Translations under genes and position numbers: made by a program
Shown here: piece by piece, positions 34,961 through 44,572 of the stretch
How positions within the stretch are numbered: position 1 is the first letter of the stretch
Layout of the letters: every line of letters begins with the position of its first letter
Notes under the pieces: model-generated
The model's input: only the letters and a program-made list of their open reading frames with translations
Told to the model about the DNA's origin: nothing
The model's database searches: none
Assembly: GCA_027487795.1 (NCBI GenBank)
Contig: JAIYCX010000028.1
Span: 1 to 64,000 of the forward strand
Source of the DNA: Pseudomonadota bacterium
GTDB lineage: Bacteria > Bdellovibrionota_C > UBA2361 > SZUA-149 > DAOLCO01
Reading direction: 5' to 3'
DNA length: 64,000 nucleotides

Positions 34961-35842
34961 TTATAAAACTTTGATTAAAAAATGAAATTCATCACTAGTA
35001 GGTGTCATATGAGGCCCCTCTACTATGCTAATTGGCCGAACACTAGACGAAAACCAATTTAGTAAGCCTGTAATATCTGAAGGCTGGAATACATGATAAT
35101 GTATACTATAGTCAGTATCAATTAATCTTTGAGCTTCTTCGATCGCATCCTTTGGATCAACCATATTATGAACATGAATTGCATAATCTAAATAATGCTC
35201 ATAATCTCTTTCATCTGAAGGAGATACATAATCAAGAACTATATGCGCAAGTGAAGTTCGAACTCTTAGCTTATCAAAAGTAATTCTTTTATCAGGTACT
35301 ATCAGATAAATCAGCCCACCTGGCTTTACGACTCTGCACCATTGCTTTAGAGAAGAAATTGGATTCTTCATATGCTCAATAACGTGAGCAGAAATTAAAA
35401 AATCAAATGCGCTATCTGCTACTGTAGATAATGTCTCTGCATTATCTAAAATATCAGGCTCGACTAAGGGGAAATCTGCAAGTTCAGGATAATGAGCTCT
35501 AAGATCAGCTACTGTGCAGCGATCTACATACTTAACATTCATCCCTTCATGCTTAATCATCGGTCTGTGAAGTGGACCGATTTCTAAACCATCGCCAGAT
35601 AGTTTATCAGAAAAAAACTTTCTCCAATCTTCATTTTCTAAACGAACTACACCTTGATCATTAGTAGTCGCCAGAGGCACTTCTAAATAATCTGGTAGTT
35701 TTTCAGCTTCTAATTGTATAGTTGCTAGTCTTTCTAATTCTGCTAGTTCTTCTTTTCGAAGAAAGCTATATTTACCCAAGTTATATTTGCCTGCCAAGTT
35801 TGATTTTAAAGCTTGGGAAACTGAACTCAAGATATCTCTCAA
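34961..35842 (-). CDS. Class I SAM-dependent methyltransferase
   Basis: A 293-residue protein. The SAM-binding motif I appears as GLEIGPLHRPM (about 87-97), and motif-II/post-I features include DFLISAHVIEHMKNPISSL and VVKPGGLIYLIVPD. A helical N-terminal region of ~80 residues precedes it. The type with 'LEIGP..RP' is common in polysaccharide loci (O-methylation of sugars). It is monocistronic between pckA and the S18 fusion. The substrate cannot be read from the sequence. Confidence 0.8.
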   Translation of the reverse strand: MRDILSSVSQALKSNLAGKYNLGKYSFLRKEELAELERLATIQLEAEKLPDYLEVPLATTNDQGVVRLENEDWRKFFSDKLSGDGLEIGPLHRPMIKHEGMNVKYVDRCTVADLRAHYPELADFPLVEPDILDNAETLSTVADSAFDFLISAHVIEHMKNPISSLKQWCRVVKPGGLIYLIVPDKRITFDKLRVRTSLAHIVLDYVSPSDERDYEHYLDYAIHVHNMVDPKDAIEEAQRLIDTDYSIHYHVFQPSDITGLLNWFSSSVRPISIVEGPHMTPTSDEFHFLIKVL

Positions 35843-35883
35843 AAAATTAAATTTTTCGTAACTAAATTTTTATCTAGAAAATA

Positions 35884-36447
35884 TTATCTAGCAACGTAAG
35901 GAAGTATCCCAACATTTCTAGCTCTTTTAATAGCCTTCGTAACTAGTCTTTGATTGTGAGAATTTAAACCAGTCATTCTTCTTGGTAGAATACGACCTCT
36001 CTCACTCATGAAACGGCAAAGTAGTTTACCATCTTTGTAATCTATCTTTAATTCTTCATCTTCCATGAAAGGATCTGGCTTCTTCTTTTTCTTTACGCCA
36101 ATTTCTAGAGGCTGTGCTCTAAAAAATCCCATTGGAGCCGGAGCTGAAGAAGAACGGCTAGAGATGTAATCATCAGATCCACCACCATCAGGGCCTCTTC
36201 TAGAATTTGATCTATCTTCACTTACTTTAAGTGCTCTACCTTCCCAAACTTGTCCATCTAATTCTTTAATGGCGTTATCAGCTTGTTCTTTAGTTTTGAA
36301 TTCAATGAAACCAAATCCTCTGCTTCTTTGAGCAACAGGATCTTTCATTATGTTAATGGTTGTAACTTCACCTTGAGTAGAGAAATACTCTCTGAGTTGT
36401 TCTTCTGTTATTGTGAAACTGAAATTACCGACAAATACCTTAGCCAT
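35884..36447 (-). CDS. rpsR: RRM domain fused to ribosomal protein bS18
   Basis: A continuous 187-residue frame. Residues 1-78 form an RNA-recognition motif with RNP2 VFVGNF (4-9) and RNP1 RGFGFIEF (43-50). A Ser/Gly-rich linker and a KKKKK patch follow (79-130). Residues about 136-187 are the bS18 core ([20 protein letters not shown], then [20 protein letters not shown] and ILPYVAR). bS18 sits at the 30S platform beside bS6 near the mRNA exit. Normal bS18 is about 75-95 residues, so the RRM is an addition. An internal ATG at residue 106 has no ribosome binding site. rpsF and rplI, the usual neighbours, are absent. The call of both domains is firm; the role of the fusion is unknown. Confidence 0.9.
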   Translation of the reverse strand: MAKVFVGNFSFTITEEQLREYFSTQGEVTTINIMKDPVAQRSRGFGFIEFKTKEQADNAIKELDGQVWEGRALKVSEDRSNSRRGPDGGGSDDYISSRSSSAPAPMGFFRAQPLEIGVKKKKKPDPFMEDEELKIDYKDGKLLCRFMSERGRILPRRMTGLNSHNQRLVTKAIKRARNVGILPYVAR

Positions 36448-36613
36448 TATATATATAGATTCCGCTTTGAAACATTAAAAATTTTGGTTGCTTTTACACC
36501 TGTTTACAAAATAAAAAAAGGTCATTCTGAAAAAACTCTGAAAAAACATTTTGTAAAAACATCGTGTAAAAAGTCGCTTTAAGAAATAAAAATAAAAAAG
36601 TATAGTTATTCTA

Positions 36614-36937
36614 CTATCTTAACATGCTTAATCGTTCTTCAAGCATATCAGGATTATGCTCATAACTTTTAAGAGTATTCTGTAAAGCTCCTGGATCTAA
36701 GTCTAGATGTTGAGCTACCCAAGCAAAACTAAAGGATCTAGCTGGAGTAAGCTTACCAAAAAGCCACTGCCTAGCACTTCTAACTACGTGCCTATCGCAC
36801 TGAGCCGATCCAAAAGCATCACAAATCGCCCTAGCTAGCACTGCTGCTAATAGATTTCTTTCTGGTTTAACAACTCTACTAGAAGCGGCTGATTCAACCT
36901 CTTCACTACTACCAGTTCGAAATCTAGCATTTGACAT
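36614..36937 (-). CDS. Hypothetical helical protein (107 aa), possible HTH
   Basis: I do not know the function. The N-terminal 25 residues are polar. ERNLLAAVLARAICDAFG and SARQWLFG are helices, and FSFAWVAQHLDLDPGALQNT has the shape of a helix-turn-helix end. Small proteins of this look occur in deltaproteobacterial genomes as lone genes (from memory, unchecked). It is monocistronic, with its start about 90 bases from the plus-strand gene that follows and no operon partner. Confidence 0.55.
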   Translation of the reverse strand: MSNARFRTGSSEEVESAASSRVVKPERNLLAAVLARAICDAFGSAQCDRHVVRSARQWLFGKLTPARSFSFAWVAQHLDLDPGALQNTLKSYEHNPDMLEERLSMLR

Positions 36938-37182
36938 CAGCGACCGCTCCAGAAAAATTTAACAGTTTATTTAAATTCATCGTCTAAACATTAAAGGAAT
37001 GTTTAAGTGATTTAAAGTAATAAACGTTAGTGCCTATAATGTCAAGACTTATCGCTTTAAATAACTTTAATCTAAAGTCGCAACTGTCCCATTTCGGGCT
37101 TTTAAATCGAATATTGGCATTAACTGAGCAAGAGCTTTGTGAAAAATCTTTCAAAGTTAAAAAACGATGTTATAGAGGCGCG

Positions 37183-37374
37183 ATGGAAGATAAATTTCAC
37201 AAGAACAAAAAATTTCAATTGGTGCTTTTATTCGTAAATGTACTGCTAATTTCTAAACTTATACTATTATATATAAAAGATCCTAGCTTGGGAGCTGGAG
37301 TGCTAATATCCGCACTGCAAATTATTGTTGTTAGTTCGGGATTGGTTTTTGCGCTTAGGAAGATTCAGAGTTAG
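37183..37374 (+). CDS. Small membrane protein (63 aa)
   Basis: A short protein with two membrane helices (QLVLLFVNVLLISKLILLYI and VLISALQIIVVSSGLVFALR) joined by a short charged loop. The ATG at 37183 is chosen because tagaggcg gives a ribosome binding site; upstream in-frame starts (37030) lack one and add a non-membrane lead of 51 residues. Function unknown. It lies 101 bases before lexA on the same strand. Confidence 0.5.
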   Translation: MEDKFHKNKKFQLVLLFVNVLLISKLILLYIKDPSLGAGVLISALQIIVVSSGLVFALRKIQS

Positions 37375-37475
37375 GCGAGACTAGGTAGTGATTTTATAAA
37401 AACCTAAAAAAACTATTTGCGTTCTAGTATTTTTTCATATACAAACTTAACAGATTAATGAAATAAGTAACTGTT

Positions 37476-38102
37476 ATGAATTTTTCACTAGCTCCAGTAC
37501 AAAGACAAACCCTTGAATATCTTAGAAATTTTATTGCAGATAAAGGATTTGCCCCTACTCTTAAAGATTTGGCTGAGTTCCTAGGAGTTAGGTCGGCTTC
37601 TACGGCTCATTTTCATTTATCGAGGTTAGAACAAAAAGGTTTCATAAAAAAGGGCGCGAATGGTTCTATTGAATTATTAGAGAATACCGCTAGCTCAGAT
37701 CCAATGATAACAGGCTCGCCATATACTGTTCCCCTACTTGGATTAATAGCAGCAGGAGCTCCGATAGAAGCAATAGAAGATTCTACAGTAATGGTAGAAA
37801 TACCTTCTCAATACTTCTCTAAGAAAAGGGAATTATTCTGCCTTCAAGTTACTGGAGATTCCATGATCGACGCCCATATTATGGATGGAGATGTTATTAT
37901 CGTAGAAAAAAGAGACCACGCAGATGATGGGCAAATAATAGTTGCACTTCTACCAGATGGAACTGCAACTTTAAAAACATTTCGGCGATTAAAAGGTGGT
38001 AAGGTAATGTTGATTCCTCACAACCCTCAACATAGACCTATCACAGTTGACTCGGTAGCGATCCAAGGAAGATTAGTAGGACTCATCAGAGAGTTACACT
38101 AG
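37476..38102 (+). CDS. lexA: LexA repressor / SOS autoprotease
   Basis: A 208-residue protein. The N-terminal winged HTH runs 1-65 (TLKDLAEFLGVRSASTAHFH). The self-cleavage site is A93-G94 (IAAGAPIEA). The catalytic dyad is S129 (TGDSMI) and K167 (ATLKTF). RecA-stimulated cleavage relieves repression of DNA-repair genes. The start overlaps an inverted repeat taacag (37448-37453) / ctgtta (37471-37476), a possible operator, although I do not recognise a standard SOS box. recA follows 51 bases downstream, so the two are probably co-regulated. Confidence 0.96.
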   Translation: MNFSLAPVQRQTLEYLRNFIADKGFAPTLKDLAEFLGVRSASTAHFHLSRLEQKGFIKKGANGSIELLENTASSDPMITGSPYTVPLLGLIAAGAPIEAIEDSTVMVEIPSQYFSKKRELFCLQVTGDSMIDAHIMDGDVIIVEKRDHADDGQIIVALLPDGTATLKTFRRLKGGKVMLIPHNPQHRPITVDSVAIQGRLVGLIRELH

Positions 38103-38153
38103 TCAATAAAATTAATTATTAAGTAGATATAAAATAATAAGAGGTAATAAAAA

Positions 38154-39275
38154 ATGGCAATTAAGAAGAATACGAAAGAAGCAATAGATACAAGCGTAAG
38201 AACTGACTCAGAAAAGGATAGAGCATTAGAGTCCGCATTATCTGTTATCGAAAAAAATTATGGCAAGGGAACTATCATGAGACTTGATAGATCTAAGCCA
38301 GAAGAGCCAATGGAAGTTATCTCTACAGGATCTATTGGACTTGATGTTGCAATCGGAATTGGAGGAATACCAAAGGGAAGAATCATAGAAATATATGGCC
38401 CTGAGTCCTCTGGTAAAACTACTTTAACACTTCACCTAGCAGCAGAATGCCAGAAAAAAGGCGGAACAGTTGTATTCATCGATGCCGAGCATGCCCTTGA
38501 TCTTAAATACGCTGCAAGACTAGGAGTAGATACTGAAAAATTATTAATTAGTCAGCCAGACTCTGGTGAACAAGCTCTTGAAATAGCAGAAACTCTAGTT
38601 AGATCAAATGCTGTAGACCTAGTAGTAATAGACTCAGTAGCTGCACTAACTCCACAGGCAGAACTAAATGGAGATATGGGAGATTCTCTTCCAGGTCTGC
38701 AAGCTAGATTAATGAGTCAAGCGTTAAGAAAACTAACTTCAGCAGTTTCTAAAACTAATACTTCTATTATTTTCATTAATCAAATTAGAATGAAAATTGG
38801 AGTTATGTTTGGATCTCCTGAGACAACAACTGGAGGGAATGCACTTAAATTCTACTCTTCACTAAGACTAGATATTAGAAGAATTGGATCTATAAAAGAT
38901 AGGGATGAAGTAGTTGGAAGCAGAACTAAAGTTAAAATAGTTAAGAATAAAGTTGCTCCTCCGTTTAAAGAAGTAGAATTTGATATCATATATAATGAAG
39001 GAATCTCACTAACTGGAGAACTAATAGATATTGGTGCTAAGTTAGGTGTGATTGATAAAGCTGGTGCATGGTATGCTTTCAAAGGTGAGAAGATTGGACA
39101 AGGTAGAGAAAGCGCTAAGCAATACCTTAAAGAAAATCCTAAAATGATGGAAGAAGTTCGTAACTTGATTCTAGATAGCTCTGGGATAGATGGCATTGTA
39201 GAAACAGGTAGTCAGTCAGAAGAGGATGACGATATTGGACTAAAGATTATCGATGGCGGAATGTCAGAAGAGTAG
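38154..39275 (+). CDS. recA: RecA recombinase
   Basis: A 373-residue protein with all RecA landmarks: [19 protein letters not shown], Walker [26 protein letters not shown]2-region [14 protein letters not shown], and an acidic C-terminal tail. It drives homologous recombination and LexA cleavage. It has a ribosome binding site (aagaggtaa) and a strong terminator downstream. About 20-25 N-terminal residues beyond E. coli RecA are present ([17 protein letters not shown]). Confidence 0.98.
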   Translation: MAIKKNTKEAIDTSVRTDSEKDRALESALSVIEKNYGKGTIMRLDRSKPEEPMEVISTGSIGLDVAIGIGGIPKGRIIEIYGPESSGKTTLTLHLAAECQKKGGTVVFIDAEHALDLKYAARLGVDTEKLLISQPDSGEQALEIAETLVRSNAVDLVVIDSVAALTPQAELNGDMGDSLPGLQARLMSQALRKLTSAVSKTNTSIIFINQIRMKIGVMFGSPETTTGGNALKFYSSLRLDIRRIGSIKDRDEVVGSRTKVKIVKNKVAPPFKEVEFDIIYNEGISLTGELIDIGAKLGVIDKAGAWYAFKGEKIGQGRESAKQYLKENPKMMEEVRNLILDSSGIDGIVETGSQSEEDDDIGLKIIDGGMSEE

Positions 39276-39298
39276 GATTTTAGAGAAGTAAAAAAAAC

Positions 39299-39336
39299 CA
39301 GCGCCGATTAGTTTTCACTAATCGGCGCTTTACTTT
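39299..39336 (+). terminator. Intrinsic terminator of recA
   Basis: gcgccgattagt and actaatcggcgc form a 12-bp GC-rich stem with a 4-base loop (ttttc region), followed by tttacttt. It lies 25 bases after the recA stop. Confidence 0.9.
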
Positions 39337-39397
39337 AAAACCAAAAATAAAAATTTTTTTTAAGCTACCTTATTCAGTAGATTATTTATTTACTAAA

Positions 39398-39601
39398 TCA
39401 CTTATTTACTAAGTCATCCAGATCTTCTAACTCAGCAATCGGCATATCTGCATCGCTTAAAGGCTCCCTAAAAGGAATCAAAACAAGCGGCAACATTCCA
39501 ACTTCTACTGGTATATAGTTCGGACGCTCGTACAAAAAATTACTAATTAGCCAATCCAAATCTGGATCATCGGCTTCATGTGGATAAAACGGTCTTGCCA
39601 T
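39398..39601 (-). CDS. Hypothetical acidic protein (67 aa)
   Basis: I do not recognise this protein. It is short and acidic: MARPFYPHEADDPDLDWLIS at the start, IPVEVGMLPLVLIPFREPL in the middle and an Asp/Glu-rich end. It has no signal peptide or metal motif. The ATG has a plausible ribosome binding site (aaggag on the minus strand). It lies between the recA terminator and the UvrA-like gene and has no evident partner. Confidence 0.5.
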   Translation of the reverse strand: MARPFYPHEADDPDLDWLISNFLYERPNYIPVEVGMLPLVLIPFREPLSDADMPIAELEDLDDLVNK

Positions 39602-39732
39602 AAGATAACTCCTTACTCTTCCATGAGATAAATTAACTGCAGGTAATATTATATAACCTTCTTAAGATGATTATCGTCGTACTCTAGTTTAATCTTGAGA
39701 GTTAATCGCTAATGAGCAAAAAATATAAAATG

Positions 39733-41472
39733 TTAAGTAGTAAAATACTTTTTATTCTTTAATACTAACGCCTTATCCGGTCCTAATTTTGTATTTAGAT
39801 ATTTTATAAAGTTATAAATCTCAATATCTGAGTAGTTATCTAAGACAGAACTGAAAATAACTTCATGTTTCTTCTTGATTATACTCGGCCAGCTTTTAAT
39901 AAAATTAAAAATTAAAAAATCATTAAAACTTAAAATCTTAAGCTTAACTCCTAGCGGATATTGAAATAATTTATCTTTACTATTACGGAAGACAGTACTA
40001 ACAAAAATATTATCAAGTTCATTTAGAATAATAAGATACTGAGAGAATAAAGGAATAAAAGAGAAGAAACTAAAAAGAGAAAATAAAGACGTAGAGGGAG
40101 ATAGCACGTCCTTAAAGCTCAATCCTTTAAAACTAATATTAGTTACCTCAGAAGAGACTTCAAGGCCATTACATTCTATACAGTCTGCGATAACTGTATA
40201 TTTTTGATTAGTAACTTTCAAATTGCTACAGTAAACACAAGGAAACCTTGTTGTCTTAGGAGAAAAATCAACCGCAGTAAACCCTCTAGACTTTGCAAGA
40301 GGCAGGGTAGAATAAAGTTTTCTTAAAGGTAAATAACAATCTAAATACGACCCAATATTACTTTCTCTAAGATTTAAAAATTTTTTTTCTAGCTCTTCTA
40401 GTGAGAATACTAGAGTATTTTTACTTTCAACGCTTAATTCATCGGTAGAAATTAAATTATTTTTAATAGGTCTACTTGCTCTAATAAAAACAATATTTAA
40501 ACCTATAGAACTAAAAAAAGGTTTTAATGTTTCTAATAAAATTCTGTATTCTTCTGTATATTTTTTTGGGGGTTCAAAAATTATATAAGTATAATTTTTA
40601 CCATAATCAATAAAGGTATTAAGTAAACTTAAAAGAACTCCTAATTCACAATTCAATTTATCCACTCTGCTTCCAAGTGTAATAGTATCAAGCTCAGGAA
40701 TACTAGAAATAAATTCAAAGAAATTTTTAGAGTCCTCTGTATAAAGATTTTTACTTATAAATTCAGAAACCGTAATACTTGTTGTATAAGCATTTTCTAA
40801 TTTAGATATTAAGTTACAGTTTTTACAATATCCCAAAAAGTTTAATGGTAACCATTCCATATCACTGATAGGAGAGTAGTATAAATTATACCTTGCCTCT
40901 ATCTCAGAATTCACCTGAGGTATAATTATAGTAAATTCCTGGGAAGCCACTCTGTTCTCATAAATTACTTTAAATTTTGGATCAAAAGAATTAAATACTC
41001 CAGCCTCAGCAACATTTACTCTTACTAACTTTAAATCCTCTATTATTGAAATAAAATCTTTATAGCTTTCCGGTAACTTAGACAGACGAATACCGAATAA
41101 ACAATTATGACTTATATCGGAATCTAAATAATCATTTGATAAGCGAGAACCACAATTGTCACATTTCGACTGAGTTATTAAATTTAACGACTCAAAAATT
41201 TCTAGTATGGTTCTATTTTTTTTATGGGACTTAACTAAATTATCAAAGATTAAGAAAGGAGTTACTTTAGTTAGTAGCTCTTCAACGTATTTTTTAGCTT
41301 CAGGATATAGACTCAGGTAAAAATCTAATTGTACCTGAGAGAGATCATCTTTATTTTTTAGACTGTACTTTTCGATATATAAAGAAGATTTATAAAAATC
41401 TTCTTTTAGCTTTTTTAACAAAGCTTTCATTAAGAAGATATCGTTTCTCCCATTAGCTACGATATCTTCCAA
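39733..41472 (-). CDS. Degenerate UvrA-like (pseudo-ABC) protein
   Basis: A 579-residue protein co-linear with UvrA but stripped of catalytic motifs. SLYPEAKKYVEELLTKVTPF (54-73) matches UvrA's 'EGQRRYVESLS' region. C104/C107 and C216/C219 match the zinc-finger positions. SNIGSYLDCYLPLRKLYSTL (371-390), PLAKSRGFTAVDFS and C412/C415/C431/C434 match the second-half UvrA stretch SNP-TYTG-IR-LFA-TPEA--RG-FSFN with its C-x2-C pairs; FKGLSFKDVL follows as in UvrA. Both Walker A loops are decayed (SLKNKDDL; SVESKNTL), keeping only Ser/Lys/Leu, and the ABC signature LSGGE is gone. UvrA is about 940 residues. The frame is open, so it is probably a maintained non-ATPase relative. Role unknown; DNA binding is possible. 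Confidence 0.65.
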   Translation of the reverse strand: MEDIVANGRNDIFLMKALLKKLKEDFYKSSLYIEKYSLKNKDDLSQVQLDFYLSLYPEAKKYVEELLTKVTPFLIFDNLVKSHKKNRTILEIFESLNLITQSKCDNCGSRLSNDYLDSDISHNCLFGIRLSKLPESYKDFISIIEDLKLVRVNVAEAGVFNSFDPKFKVIYENRVASQEFTIIIPQVNSEIEARYNLYYSPISDMEWLPLNFLGYCKNCNLISKLENAYTTSITVSEFISKNLYTEDSKNFFEFISSIPELDTITLGSRVDKLNCELGVLLSLLNTFIDYGKNYTYIIFEPPKKYTEEYRILLETLKPFFSSIGLNIVFIRASRPIKNNLISTDELSVESKNTLVFSLEELEKKFLNLRESNIGSYLDCYLPLRKLYSTLPLAKSRGFTAVDFSPKTTRFPCVYCSNLKVTNQKYTVIADCIECNGLEVSSEVTNISFKGLSFKDVLSPSTSLFSLFSFFSFIPLFSQYLIILNELDNIFVSTVFRNSKDKLFQYPLGVKLKILSFNDFLIFNFIKSWPSIIKKKHEVIFSSVLDNYSDIEIYNFIKYLNTKLGPDKALVLKNKKYFTT

Positions 41473-41520
41473 TGACTTTGCAACTCTCTGTTCTATTTTT
41501 CTCTGTTTTATTTTTCTACC

Positions 41521-42927
41521 TTATTTAGCGGCTTGCACTTCTTTAGCTACAATATTCATTCTATCTTCAAATAACTTTCGATACTGATCTAGCTCAGTCT
41601 GTGAGGCAGCTTCAAATCTGGTTACTATTGCTGCTTGTGTATTTGAAGCTCTTGCTAATCCCCATCCACCATTAGGAAAAGTCACCCTTACTCCATCTAA
41701 AGTATTGACTTCATAGTCAGGAAATTTAGTTTTTAATACTTCTACTATTTTAAACTTAAACTCTTCTGGAAAGTCTATTCTCATTTCCGGAGTTGAAAAC
41801 ATCTTAGGTACTCCAGAAAGTAATTCACTAATCTTATGCTCAGTATTTGACATAATCTCAACAAGTCTTGCAGCAGCATGAAGTGCGTCATCAAAACCTA
41901 AGTAACGGTGCGAAAAGAAAATATGTCCGCTCATCTCACCAGCTAACTCAGCATGAAGTTCCTTTAACTTAGCTTTTATTAAGCTATGGCCAGTTTTAGC
42001 CATAACAGTATTAGCTCCTTCTTTTCTCAAAATATCAAAAAATGTTTGAGAACATTTAACATCAGCTATGATTGTAGGATTACTTACTTCTTTAAGTAAC
42101 TGCCTACCAAAAATAATTAAGAGCATATCTCCAAATATCGCCTCGCCGTTTTCATCTACCACACCGATACGGTCAGCATCCCCATCCCAACCAATACCAA
42201 AATCAGCTTTTTCAGAAACGACTACGCGTCTTAGTTCTTTTATATTTTCAAGTACTGTAGGATCAGGATGATGATTTGGGAATCTTCCATCAGGATCTGT
42301 ATAAAGTTCTATAACTTCACAACCAAGAGCTTTTAATACTTGAACTCCTACTGGCCCCCCTACTCCGTTACCTCCATCAACTACAACTTTTAATTTTCTC
42401 TTCCCCATAAAAGGAGTTGATTTCTTAATTAAAAAATCACGATAAGCATCAGGAGCATTAAAAGTTTTTACGTGACCTACCACTCCAGTATTATTGACTT
42501 GATTGTTACCTATACCATCAGCTTCTATTCGATGCAGAAGATCCTGTATATCAGGACCACTCAATGTTCCCTTTCCTATCATTAATTTAAAACCATTTTG
42601 GTCGGAAGGGTTATGACTAGCAGTAACTTGAATCCCTCCATCTAAGTTTTGATCATATACAGAAAAATAAAGCTGTGGAGTCGCGCCCATTCCACAATCC
42701 ATTACATCGAGACCTTCTTCAATAAGACCCTTAATTAGATACTCTGAAATCTCTGGGCCAGTTAAACGACAATCTCTACCCACTCCAATAAGATATCTTT
42801 CTTTAGCTCCAAGTGTCTCTTTTACTTTTTTAGCGTAAGCTCTGCCTAAGACTTCAGCAAATTCTGGAGTAAAATCGACTCCGACAACGCCTCTGATATC
42901 ATATTCTCTAAATATAGTTTTCTTCAC
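41521..42927 (-). CDS. manB: Phosphomannomutase/phosphoglucomutase
   Basis: A 468-residue phosphohexomutase: FREYDIRGVVG start, phosphoserine S104 (VTASHNPSDQNGFK), metal loop GWDGDADRIG, sugar loop GEMSGHIFF and the C-terminal phosphate region RASNTQAAIVTRFEA. It matches the AlgC/ManB bifunctional type that feeds GDP-mannose and UDP-glucose for surface polysaccharides. It is 18 bases downstream of the SurA-like gene on the same strand and 48 bases upstream of the UvrA-like gene. Confidence 0.92.
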   Translation of the reverse strand: MKKTIFREYDIRGVVGVDFTPEFAEVLGRAYAKKVKETLGAKERYLIGVGRDCRLTGPEISEYLIKGLIEEGLDVMDCGMGATPQLYFSVYDQNLDGGIQVTASHNPSDQNGFKLMIGKGTLSGPDIQDLLHRIEADGIGNNQVNNTGVVGHVKTFNAPDAYRDFLIKKSTPFMGKRKLKVVVDGGNGVGGPVGVQVLKALGCEVIELYTDPDGRFPNHHPDPTVLENIKELRRVVVSEKADFGIGWDGDADRIGVVDENGEAIFGDMLLIIFGRQLLKEVSNPTIIADVKCSQTFFDILRKEGANTVMAKTGHSLIKAKLKELHAELAGEMSGHIFFSHRYLGFDDALHAAARLVEIMSNTEHKISELLSGVPKMFSTPEMRIDFPEEFKFKIVEVLKTKFPDYEVNTLDGVRVTFPNGGWGLARASNTQAAIVTRFEAASQTELDQYRKLFEDRMNIVAKEVQAAK

Positions 42928-42945
42928 AAAACACCTTATTACTGT

Positions 42946-43893
42946 TTACTTATTTATTATTTCTACCTGATACTTTTCAAAAAGATCACTTTTAAGAAAT
43001 TTCTCTGCTTCTTTTAAAAACTTTTCCTGATATATTTGATCTTTTATTTTTTCAAACGTTAGACCTTTAGAACTTCCAAAGTTAGATTTAACTCTAAAAT
43101 ACATTGAAAAATTCCCATTTTCTTCATTTATAATATCAGATTCTTCATCTTCTGAAAGTCCTTCTATAATAGCAGCAAGATCTTCTTTCAAATCCTTCGG
43201 CTCTACTATACCCAAATCTAAACAACTCATATTCTTTTCCTGCACTAACTCACAAGACCCCGTCGATAGTAGCTTATCTTTAATAGCTTTAAACTTAAAC
43301 TGATCATTTTCTGCTGACGAAAACTTTATTATATGAATTTTTGAACTATCGACTTCATTACTGCTAGCATTTCCCATCTTCTCTGATACTTCCGAATCAG
43401 TAACTTGCACTTTAGATCGTACATTTAAAGCTATCACTCTAGATTTAATAATTTCTCTGGTAACTTTGGCTTTATAAATATCCATAGAAACTCCCTGCTC
43501 TTTTAAAGCTGCCTCCATCCCTCCAGGAGAGATACCATTTCCTTCTTCTACTCGTTTTATATAATCTGAAACATCTTGATCAGTAACTTGAAACCCTAGT
43601 CTCGAAGCTTCTCTGTTAAATAATATAACTGTAATTAAATCTTTCAAATCTTCAGTTGTTTTAGCAGTTGCATTTTGATCGCCCTTAGAAATTAAATTTT
43701 CAGCTTTTAAACTTTTCTTTAGTTCAGTTATTTCTGATAAACTTATGGGTTCACCATTAACAGTAGCAACAATCTTATCTAATACTTCAGCACTGACGAA
43801 ACTAAATGTCAGCAAAAAACTTAAACAAAAAAAACTTATTACCAAATACGCAGTTTTGTAGAATCTTGAATAAGATATTTTAAAAGAGGACAT
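42946..43893 (-). CDS. SurA-like periplasmic chaperone / peptidyl-prolyl isomerase
   Basis: A 315-residue exported protein. The signal peptide is at about 14-35. A SurA N-domain follows (VLDKIVATVNGEPISLSEIT, then FNREASRLGFQVTDQDV and VTREIIKSRVIALNV). The parvulin-like segment (about 190-290) is short and weakly conserved (IHIIKF, EDDLAAIIEGLS-type), so isomerase activity is doubtful. SurA chaperones outer-membrane proteins. It lies between mfd and manB, not in the usual lptD-pdxA context, and a small gene starts divergently. Confidence 0.7.
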   Translation of the reverse strand: MSSFKISYSRFYKTAYLVISFFCLSFLLTFSFVSAEVLDKIVATVNGEPISLSEITELKKSLKAENLISKGDQNATAKTTEDLKDLITVILFNREASRLGFQVTDQDVSDYIKRVEEGNGISPGGMEAALKEQGVSMDIYKAKVTREIIKSRVIALNVRSKVQVTDSEVSEKMGNASSNEVDSSKIHIIKFSSAENDQFKFKAIKDKLLSTGSCELVQEKNMSCLDLGIVEPKDLKEDLAAIIEGLSEDEESDIINEENGNFSMYFRVKSNFGSSKGLTFEKIKDQIYQEKFLKEAEKFLKSDLFEKYQVEIINK

Positions 43894-44036
43894 ATAAGAA
43901 AGAATTAGTAAGAATTACAATATATTAGTTAATTTACAGTAGCAGAAATAAAGAATTTTCACACAAAAGTCGATAATACAAATAAGGGGTAAAAAAGACT
44001 CCACTTATTAAGTAGTTATTGACTGTCTTATTTATA

Positions 44037-44570
44037 ATGTTAGACAAAGTACTGCAACTTTTAGGAGACGAACGTATAGTATTAGCTCTACTGTGGGTAT
44101 TTTTATGCTTCTTTATCTTCATAGTTGACGTAACGACTGAAACAATTAGAACAATTAGCCAGGCTAAAAGAATAATTAAAACGAGAACGCCAATACTTCT
44201 TAAACTTAAAAAACATTACGATACCTTATCAAATCAAGCATCATGTTATGCTAATACCTTAGGAGGCGAAGGGGCTAAACTTCTCTCTGAAATAAGAGAG
44301 ATGATAGAATCGAATATCCGAATAATTAAGATATTAGACAGTGCCATCAGTGACATAGACATAGAAGAAATAAAGCACACCTTCAAAGAAGAACCTTATG
44401 TCAATAAAGATAATTTCAATATGGACATGAAGAAGGCAGAAAAAATTATTGCTCATTTATCCGAAAAAATTCTCTCAGCCTCCGCGACAGCAACTAGCCT
44501 AGGTCTTCCTAAAATAAGAAAAAGAAACTTAACAGCTGATAGTTTAAAAAGTCTGCATGGAGATATGTAG
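44037..44570 (+). CDS. Hypothetical membrane-anchored helical protein
   Basis: A 177-residue protein with one N-terminal membrane helix (VLALLWVFLCFFIFIVDV) and a long helical, likely coiled-coil cytoplasmic part rich in Lys/Glu/Ile. I do not recognise a family. The ATG at 44037 is chosen over a TTG six codons upstream; neither has a strong ribosome binding site. The gene stands alone between surA-like and mfd on the opposite strand, ending 2 bases from the mfd stop. Confidence 0.55.
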   Translation: MLDKVLQLLGDERIVLALLWVFLCFFIFIVDVTTETIRTISQAKRIIKTRTPILLKLKKHYDTLSNQASCYANTLGGEGAKLLSEIREMIESNIRIIKILDSAISDIDIEEIKHTFKEEPYVNKDNFNMDMKKAEKIIAHLSEKILSASATATSLGLPKIRKRNLTADSLKSLHGDM

Positions 44571-44572
44571 AA

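Noticed and set aside
35884..36130. Stand-alone bS18 starting at the internal ATG (residue 106)
   Set aside because: No ribosome binding site precedes that ATG and the upstream RRM frame is fully open and well conserved in motif, so the fusion is the better reading.
37440..37480. SOS box in front of lexA
   Set aside because: The taacag/ctgtta inverted pair has a 17-base gap, unlike known LexA boxes; it is mentioned only as a possible operator.
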